DNA from: an uncultured Pseudomonadota bacterium
GTDB taxonomy: Bacteria > Pseudomonadota > Alphaproteobacteria > RF32 > CAG-239
Assembly (NCBI GenBank): GCA_949292335.1
Contig: CASEYY010000007.1
Location: forward strand, 1 to 49,870
Direction of reading: 5' to 3'
Length of the DNA: 49,870 nt
Part shown: positions 44,567 through 49,870 of the stretch, one piece after another
How the letters are laid out: the number at the start of each line of letters is the position of its first letter
How positions within the stretch are numbered: the first letter of the stretch is position 1
Position numbers and translations under genes: made by a program
Notes under the pieces: generated by a model
What the model saw: the letters and a program-made list of their open reading frames with translations, nothing else
What the model was told of the DNA's origin: nothing
Databases searched by the model: none

Positions 44567-45865
44567 TCAAATTCCATTGGATGAGCGGTCTTTAGGTAAA
44601 TAATTCTTCAAAGATTTGCTATTACCCTTAGGTTGAAAGCTTATCTCTGTTGTTGATTTTCTCAAATTGTTTATTTTACTTTGAAACTCATTGGGATTGC
44701 ATAATAAGTTCGGTGTGCCTTTTTTTAATCTTTGATGCAAACGCTCAATTCTTTCTTTAGCTATGTTGTTGGTGTTTTTCATACCATTATTTTGTTGAGC
44801 ACTTTTAATGTAAGCACGCATATTTTCTGCAAAAAATTCTTTTGCATCTTCGGTAAAAAAGCTAAATTCATGCCCTCCTAAATATTTCTTTAGTCTTTTT
44901 ATGTATTTATCTTCTTTTTCACCTTTGGATCGCATGTGTTCTTTTATATTTTCTCTTAATTCTGAGTAGCTATTTCCATCTACTTTTGAACGGTTGTAAA
45001 TACGAATTTTAACATTTTCCTGTTCTTTTGATGCTGCGTCTGTATACTTAGGCAAACGGACGTCTTCAAATTTAATATCGGGAAGTGTCTTAATAGGATC
45101 TAAAAAAGCGTTGGGATTCTTACTATAGGCATTATCTATCTTTCTTGGATTAAAATGCACTAAATCTTCCTTGGTAAATTTTGATAAACTACATAAGTCA
45201 TTTTGTAATTTTTTACCACAATATTCCTCATTTGTAAGAGTTCTATCGGATGCATTTACAATTACTGCTGTTTGAAAATGCTTAGGATATTTGTCTATTT
45301 GCAAAGCCGGAGAAGAAAGGCAGCACTTGGGTGCTGATAATAGATTTTTAATCTGGTCTTGTGTAAAATTATGTTCAGATAGTTTCTTTTCCAGTATATC
45401 TTCCAGCTCTGAGATAACCATGCAACCAAAACAGTGTCCTCTAAAAACTAATTTATTGAGATTGGCCAAGTTTTGCTCGTAATTATCACTAATCATCGGA
45501 GATATTAATTGGTTATATATGGCCTCTGCATCTGATGAATCTTGTCTTCCCTCTCTACTGTTATAATCCTTAATTGCTTTGTCAGCTTTATTTTGATAAA
45601 AAGCGGTGTAAAAATGGCAACTATCCGACTTTTTGTCAGCATCAGAACCGAAAATTAGTTCTTTATTTTTCTGATTGGCCTCTTGGGCTTTTTTAGTGCC
45701 TAAATCCGTAATTTCTTTTTCATTTGCAGAGCAACACATACCAGACCCAGGAAAATTAACTATAATAACTATTTTATCATCATTTATTTTACCGTTAACG
45801 ATGCCTTTTTCGTCAACAAGCCATGTTTTTCCGATGTAATTTGTTTCTTCAATAGTGTCACTCAT
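44567..45865 (-). CDS. Unrecognised protein with possible cysteine alpha/beta-hydrolase core
   Basis: 432 residues, no signal peptide. A strand-loop KIVIIVNFPGSGMCC (31-45) could be an oxyanion loop. LVFRGHCFGCMV (139-150) looks like the nucleophile elbow G-x-S-x-G of alpha/beta hydrolases with Cys145 in place of Ser. VIVNASDRT (Asp207) and GGHEFSFF (His332) follow in the order acid-histidine expected for a triad. The C-terminal ~90 residues are basic and polar. The reading is inference from pattern; no named family was recognised. It is a single gene with a canonical promoter and AGGAGA before the ATG. Confidence 0.7.
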   Translation of the reverse strand: MSDTIEETNYIGKTWLVDEKGIVNGKINDDKIVIIVNFPGSGMCCSANEKEITDLGTKKAQEANQKNKELIFGSDADKKSDSCHFYTAFYQNKADKAIKDYNSREGRQDSSDAEAIYNQLISPMISDNYEQNLANLNKLVFRGHCFGCMVISELEDILEKKLSEHNFTQDQIKNLLSAPKCCLSSPALQIDKYPKHFQTAVIVNASDRTLTNEEYCGKKLQNDLCSLSKFTKEDLVHFNPRKIDNAYSKNPNAFLDPIKTLPDIKFEDVRLPKYTDAASKEQENVKIRIYNRSKVDGNSYSELRENIKEHMRSKGEKEDKYIKRLKKYLGGHEFSFFTEDAKEFFAENMRAYIKSAQQNNGMKNTNNIAKERIERLHQRLKKGTPNLLCNPNEFQSKINNLRKSTTEISFQPKGNSKSLKNYLPKDRSSNGI

Positions 45866-45886
45866 TTAATATAATCTCCTTTTTTT

Positions 45887-45915
45887 ATTGTAGATTATTT
45901 GACAAAACTAGTCAA
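45887..45915 (-). promoter_or_regulatory. Promoter and inverted repeat before the hydrolase-like gene
   Basis: On the minus strand, -35 TTGACT (45910-45915), 17-bp spacer, -10 TACAAT (45887-45892). An inverted repeat TTGAC-N7-GTCAA (45899-45915) covers the -35 and could be an operator. Confidence 0.65.
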
Positions 45916-45939
45916 CTTTTAAGGTGATACTTGTCATAG

Positions 45940-46914
45940 CAAAGATTTCAAGAGGAAGGGATAGTAGGTCTGGAACATAAGAATAAAAACAAAGCATCTC
46001 ATAATTGCTGCAACAAAGAACAAAAGCAAAAAATACTAAAATTAATCAAAGAAAAATATTATGATTGTGGTCCAAGTTACGCCAGTGAATTACTAAAAGA
46101 AAATGAAGAAATAGATATTAATAGAGAAACCTTACGATTATGGATGAAGGCAGAACATCTTCTCATCAAGCAACGGAAAAGAAAGCCTTACAGACAAAGG
46201 AGAGAACGCAAAAATGCCTTTGGAGAGATGTTGCAAATTGATGGATGTTTCGATTATTGGTTTGGTCGAGATAATAAAAAATGTTGTTTAATCAATTTAA
46301 TAGATGATGCTACTTCATATAATTTGTGCTGTTTTGATGAAGAAGAAACAATACGTGCCGCAGTGATTGTTTTGTGGCAATGGGTAAAAAAATGGGGAAT
46401 TCCCCAATCTATTTATGCTGACCGAAGAAATGCTTATATCAATTATGATTTAACTGAAAGTAATAACTTTTTTGGTAATTTATGTAAAAATCTAAAGATA
46501 AAAACTATTCCGGCTTTTAGCTCTCAAGCCAAAGGGCGTGTTGAACGTTCTAATCAAACTCATCAAAATAGATTAATACCTAAATTAAGATTGAATAATA
46601 TCACAACTATTCAACAAGCTAATAAATACATTAAAAATTATTATCTTCCTTGTCACAATAAAAAGTTTGCCTCTCCAATAATTGAAAATGTCCACAGAAA
46701 ACTTCCTGACAATGCTAAACTCGATGATTTTTCTTATGAGATATCGTTGCGTAAGGTCAATAATGATTGGACGATAAAATATAAGACTAAAACCTATCAA
46801 ATCTTACGTAAAAATTTCTGTCCTGCAAAATCAACTATCTTTGTTAAAGAAACTTTTAGCGGTAAAGTTATTCTTCTATTTAAAAATTCTGAATTATCTT
46901 ATATTATTGTATAA
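45940..46914 (+). pseudogene. ISNCY-family transposase, 5'-truncated
   Basis: The frame is open from after a TAG at 45937-45939 to 46914, 324 codons, longer than the part beginning at ATG 46144. The text before that ATG (RFQEEGIVGLEHKNK, then KILKLIKEKYYDCGPSYASE and NRETLRLWM) is clearly transposase. A DDE integrase core follows: QIDGCFDYWF, YADRRNAY, and GRVERSNQTHQNRL with the Glu. The N-terminal helix-turn-helix normally found before RFQEEG is missing and is not present in the other frames upstream. The element is therefore an inactive remnant. Confidence 0.82.
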
Positions 46915-46958
46915 GCAATTTTTATTCCATTGTGTTGGATTTCATAAAAATTGCTTAT
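46911..46958. terminator. Perfect 15-bp inverted repeat at the end of the ISNCY remnant
   Basis: ATAAGCAATTTTTAT (46911-46925) and its exact reverse complement (46944-46958) with an 18-nt loop, overlapping the transposase stop. It may end transcription from the element or block read-through into it. Confidence 0.6.
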
Positions 46959-47140
46959 ACTTTCTTTCCTCTAGTGTAACATTTTAACTTTGGAATAACA
47001 GGATTAAAACTTATCGTTTTCTGTTTATTAGACCATCAGAGAATGAGGAACTTTAATTTTTCGGTACGAATATCGTTTTTTTCGAAACAATGCACCAGAC
47101 GTCAAGAAAATGAGTTTTTTATAGTATATCACATAAAAAT
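46959..47140. other. Gene-free AT-rich stretch
   Basis: Together with the flanking hairpins this is about 270 bp without a gene. No coding frame, promoter or repeat was recognised; the right boundary of the ISNCY element probably lies here but was not located. Confidence 0.4.
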
Positions 47141-47172
47141 AAAAAGAGCCCAAACTCAAAGAGCAAGGACTC
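47141..47172 (-). terminator. Terminator of the TcmP/three-Cys operon
   Basis: On the minus strand, GAGTCC pairs with GGGCTC (47167-47172 and 47146-47151, one G-U pair), followed by a T-rich tail. Confidence 0.6.
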
Positions 47173-47184
47173 GTAAAGTTGTAG

Positions 47185-47922
47185 TTAAACAACCCTCTTA
47201 GGCATTTCTCTATATGTTTCATTATCTAATAAATGCCCATTTTCTTTTTTAGAGCGTTTTTTCATATCTTCCCCCCAAGTACCCCATTGTTTAAAGTAAA
47301 AAGCGATATCTTGTTCTTCGCACTGATTACGAATATTTATCGCCCATTCTTTTTTCATAGGTCTTGCTTGTAGGCCGCTTTCTCCACCAACAATAATCCA
47401 ATCAATACCTGAAAAGTTGACTCGTCCTAAATCCTCTAATAAAGGTTCAATAGATAAAAATTTAATAGAAACATTTTGAATTGATTTTAAGAAATCAATA
47501 CGAGGAAGTCCTTCCTTTCTGTTTTCAACAGTTACTCCAAGCCATACATTTTCAGGAACTTTTCGTTTTTTAAAATATTCAGCCATTATATTTGCTCTTT
47601 TAGTTAATACTTGAAATTTATGCCAGTGAGCCTTTTGTATCGTATCAAAAACAGAATCTATGAAGTTAAATGGTACTTTCTCATGAAATAAGTCACTCAT
47701 TGAATTTACGAAATACATTGTTGGTTTTTTATTATGCAATGGCTCCAATAAACGTTGCGGCTGTAATGTTAATTTGAATCCGTCTTCATATCCTTTCATT
47801 CCCATTGCTTGTAGTCTTCTGGCCATAACTTCGGCATAGCAGTGTTTACAACCACTGCTAATTTTTGTACATCCTGTTATAGGATTCCATGTTTCTTCTG
47901 TCCATTCAATTTTGCTTACCAT
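47185..47922 (-). CDS. Three-Cys-motif protein, phage Gp37/Gp68 (DUF5131) family
   Basis: 245 residues. Begins KIEWTEETWNPITGCTK and carries the diagnostic Cys18-x6-Cys25-x2-Cys28 (GCTKISSGCKHCYAE), read as a radical-SAM-like iron-sulfur site. Other family marks: YFVNSMSDLFHE, KFQVLTKRA, VWLGVTVENR, FLSIEPLLEDLG, WIIVGGESG and FYFKQWG. These proteins occur in phages and mobile islands, often next to TcmP, as here, 2 bp after the tcmP stop. The reaction is unknown. Its presence between two mobile-element remnants suggests transfer. Confidence 0.93.
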   Translation of the reverse strand: MVSKIEWTEETWNPITGCTKISSGCKHCYAEVMARRLQAMGMKGYEDGFKLTLQPQRLLEPLHNKKPTMYFVNSMSDLFHEKVPFNFIDSVFDTIQKAHWHKFQVLTKRANIMAEYFKKRKVPENVWLGVTVENRKEGLPRIDFLKSIQNVSIKFLSIEPLLEDLGRVNFSGIDWIIVGGESGLQARPMKKEWAINIRNQCEEQDIAFYFKQWGTWGEDMKKRSKKENGHLLDNETYREMPKRVV

Positions 47923-47924
47923 AA

Positions 47925-49010
47925 TTATCCCTCCGTACTAAACAGAGCCTTACAAAGATTGTCTTTATCATACTTATAATCAAGATATAAATGTGTCTTA
48001 TTATGTTTTCTATCATCAAAATACTTAATAAAGACTTTATTGCCAAGATTATTCATAATTTCTTGGCGCAATTCCTTTGGTGCTATGTTATTATTTAAAG
48101 CCCAATTATACAGTTCAATATTATTCATTGAGCGTTTTTTTAATTCGTCAACAACTTTTCCTAGTGTTGTCCATGGAAGTGGTAACAACGAAATTTCTTT
48201 TTCTTCTTCATTATGTAATGTGTTGTAACCTGCATTTAGAAATGCATCGATTCCTTTTTTGTGTTTTGTAATAAAAAATAAACAGTATGAATTGCAACCA
48301 TCTTTAAGTAAGTAGTATGCACAAAAATAGTCTCTTCTTATTTTATTTCTTATTTGCTCTGCAAAATCACTTTCACTTGAGACATTTGTAATTCCATAAC
48401 TGTGCAAAAATTGATTAATTTTCTCATTTCCAATATCCTTAAACCTATGTAAATGAGAAATAGGAACAAATAATAAAATTTCTGTTCCAAAGCAATTGGA
48501 GTTGTTAAATATTTTATCAATATGCTCTTTATGAAATGGATAATTAAAGGGATCTATAAAAAATAAATTACACCCTTGTTTGGCCTCTTTACTGTTTAAA
48601 TAATTGTCTAAAAACTCAAAAGCATCTTGTTGTGACAATTGTATGAAAGGAAAATTAATAAGATTTTTATTTAATTTAGCAAAATTATCCTGTTGCAATT
48701 CATTTCCAATATATTTGACACTTATTTCTGGAACTTTTTTCAAAATATTCTCTAATTCTCGGCAAATAATAATTGGACTTCCATCTTCTCCTGAAACAAA
48801 TGATCCTGTTCCGGCATAAGCATCAATGATTTTAATATTTATATATTTCGCAGATACAGATAATATAGCTAAATATGCTGATAAATATTTCTGTAAAATA
48901 TTCAATTTTTGTGTAGTGTGTTGAGCTTGTCTATCAAAAAACTTTTGATCTTCTTTTCTTTGCTTAGCAAGATTGTTAAATAGATCAAGTTGAGGAGATT
49001 TTTTTGCCAT
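47925..49010 (-). CDS. tcmP: Three-Cys-motif partner protein TcmP
   Basis: 361 residues. The N-terminal HTTQKLNILQKYLSAYLAIL segment is typical of the family. A Rossmann methyltransferase-like core follows, with IIDAYAGTGSF (61-71) resembling SAM motif I and FFIDPFNYPF (150-159) in the place of motif IV, then a helical C-terminus with a small domain (about 285-345). TcmP is defined by its pairing with the three-Cys-motif protein, which is the next gene. Its activity is undetermined: nucleic-acid modification is the usual guess because of the fold and phage context. First gene of the two-gene operon. Confidence 0.88.
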   Translation of the reverse strand: MAKKSPQLDLFNNLAKQRKEDQKFFDRQAQHTTQKLNILQKYLSAYLAILSVSAKYINIKIIDAYAGTGSFVSGEDGSPIIICRELENILKKVPEISVKYIGNELQQDNFAKLNKNLINFPFIQLSQQDAFEFLDNYLNSKEAKQGCNLFFIDPFNYPFHKEHIDKIFNNSNCFGTEILLFVPISHLHRFKDIGNEKINQFLHSYGITNVSSESDFAEQIRNKIRRDYFCAYYLLKDGCNSYCLFFITKHKKGIDAFLNAGYNTLHNEEEKEISLLPLPWTTLGKVVDELKKRSMNNIELYNWALNNNIAPKELRQEIMNNLGNKVFIKYFDDRKHNKTHLYLDYKYDKDNLCKALFSTEG

Positions 49011-49094
49011 ATCAAATAACCTTTATTTATTGTATATAATATCTAAAAAAAATATCAATGTCAATTATTTTGTTTCATATTTGTTCTATCCTGA

Positions 49095-49250
49095 CTATTC
49101 CTCTAAGTTAGTGTAGTTAAATTGAACGTTCATTGAAATATTTGCTAATAAATCAGTTTCTAATTTAAATTCTTGCTCTACATCCATTTCTATGTCCATT
49201 AGTAATTTTATTTCGTCTCCAACTGTATCGTGTGCCACTCTGACTTGCAA
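49095..49250 (-). pseudogene. Short acidic coding remnant
   Basis: An open frame of about 51 codons with protein-like composition (contains LLMDIEMDVEQEFKLETDLL) ending at TAG 49095-49097. The only full-length start is a TTG at 49248-49250 with no good ribosome site, and a stop lies five codons further upstream. The 320 bp between tcmP and the next frame hold nothing else that could be recognised. It is probably the tail of a gene cut by rearrangement, or a small antitoxin-like gene; this cannot be decided. Confidence 0.3.
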
Positions 49251-49330
49251 GGTAAAATGTAATTATATTCTTTTTATCTTTAAGAAAAAAACATTGGAGT
49301 TAATAAAAGGGTGATGAATGATATATCAAA

Positions 49331-49552
49331 TTAATTTTCTATAATTTCTTGATATTTGTGATTATGTTGTAAAAATGTCTTAGCTAATTGATATGTGTGC
49401 ATTGTTGGTTCGTAATATTCTGGAGTAAGCAAAAGTTCGAAATTCATCGCGTTGTGATCACCAATAAAATAGCCTCCCTTGTTGATCTGTACCCCATAGA
49501 TTGGACAAATAAAAAAAGCACCCTTGTGATCTGTACCCCATAGATTGGACAA
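49331..49552 (-). pseudogene. Gene fragment fused to IS end sequence
   Basis: The last ~45 codons (FELLLTPEYYEPTMHTYQLA and following) look like the end of a real protein. The first ~30 codons are merely the two tandem copies of an IS terminus read through. So this is probably the 3' part of a gene interrupted by the IS3-family element. No family recognised. Confidence 0.35.
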
Positions 49553-49563
49553 ATAAAAAAAGC
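49476..49563. repeat. Tandem duplication of IS3-family element terminus
   Basis: A 36-bp string containing TGTACCCCATAGATTGGACA and AAATAAAAAAAGC stands at 49484-49519 and again at 49528-49563, a 44-bp period. The inner copy borders the transposase gene, so TGTACCCC is the likely start of the element's terminal inverted repeat, and the outer copy is an extra end. Confidence 0.8.
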
Positions 49564-49575
49564 CCCGAGGGGGAG

Positions 49576-49869
49576 TTAAGAAGGAGAGCTAAGCAAATGG
49601 CATCGGCGTTGAGCCGGTGTCATTTTGTTTAAGCTCCACTGACAACGTTCATTATTATAATAATAGATATAATTTTCAACTTTAATTTTGAGCTCATCAA
49701 AGGATTGACAAGATTTGAGGTCAACCTCATCTTTCAAGTGTCCGAAAAAACTTTCAATCGGGGCATTATCCAAAAAATTTCCCTTTCTTGACATACTTTG
49801 CGTTACACCTAACTCTTTGAGTTTGTTGACATAATTTGGATGGGTGTAATGCCAACCTTGGTCGGAATG
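49576..49869 (-). mobile_element. IS3-family transposase OrfB (DDE), C-terminal part, runs off the window
   Basis: The frame is open to the right edge of the window and reads HSDQGWHYTHPNYV, then SMSRKGNFLDNAPIESFFGH, LKDEV, and YYNNERCQWSLNKMTPAQ. These are the second Asp and the final Glu (IESFFGHLKDE) of the DDE core of the IS3/IS150 group. Intact in the visible part; the stop at 49576-49578 is followed by the terminal repeat. The rest of orfB, and orfA, would lie beyond 49870. Confidence 0.9.
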
Positions 49870-49870
49870 G

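Noticed and set aside
1-49870. Avoidance of GCGC as a trace of the HinP1I-like enzyme
   Set aside because: GCGC is present in the window (for example near 461, 1542, 2027, 15736 and 39702), and no statistical count was made, so nothing can be claimed.

Overview
The window looks like a contig from an AT-rich, host- or gut-associated alphaproteobacterium. The main evidence is two perfect copies of the alphaproteobacterial SOS operator, written as GAAC-N7-GAAC before lexA and GTTC-N7-GTTC before a Y-family polymerase gene. The gene content agrees: a divergent polysaccharide deacetylase behind lysS, a meso-diaminopimelate MurE, an FtsB-like divisome protein, and outer-membrane beta-barrels. A species name cannot be given from the sequence alone. 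Several sigma70-type promoters share an ATGC stretch directly before the -10.

Layout. 1-2230: the end of an accessory module with an MT-A70-like protein whose catalytic motif is altered and a cytosine-5 DNA methyltransferase, closed by a terminator. 2231-2873: a gene-free stretch with a GC-richer, possibly pseudoknotted element, then tRNA-Glu(UUC). 2902-10922: mostly housekeeping genes (deacetylase-lysS, lexA, lipoproteins, ftsB-like, murE) and a solitary DpnA-like adenine methyltransferase. 10932-15569: two paralogous outer-membrane proteins and an unrecognised 874-residue protein. 15831-22688: a 2285-residue secreted cysteine-rich repeat protein. 22858-27793: a complete TetR/AcrA/AcrB-type RND efflux operon with an AcrR-box-like operator. 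27833-34994: a glycogen operon, glgB-glgX-malQ plus a HAD phosphatase. 35133-40781: a small DUF2934-like protein, a TPR-methyltransferase, a 1172-residue membrane/coiled-coil protein and a secreted 20-residue-repeat protein.

40961-49870 is an accessory or defence island. It holds a HinP1I-like type II restriction-modification pair, the SOS-controlled Y-family polymerase, two unrecognised proteins (one with an alpha/beta-hydrolase-like Gly-His-Cys-Phe-Gly motif), a 5'-truncated ISNCY transposase, a two-gene operon of a three-Cys-motif Gp37/Gp68-type protein with TcmP, and the end of an IS3-family element whose terminus is duplicated in tandem.

The best candidates for undescribed biology are the giant cysteine-rich protein, the two large signal-less proteins at 12945 and 36777, the TcmP/three-Cys pair, and the element at 2331-2430. 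All functional statements come from reading motifs and from memory of families; no database search was run.
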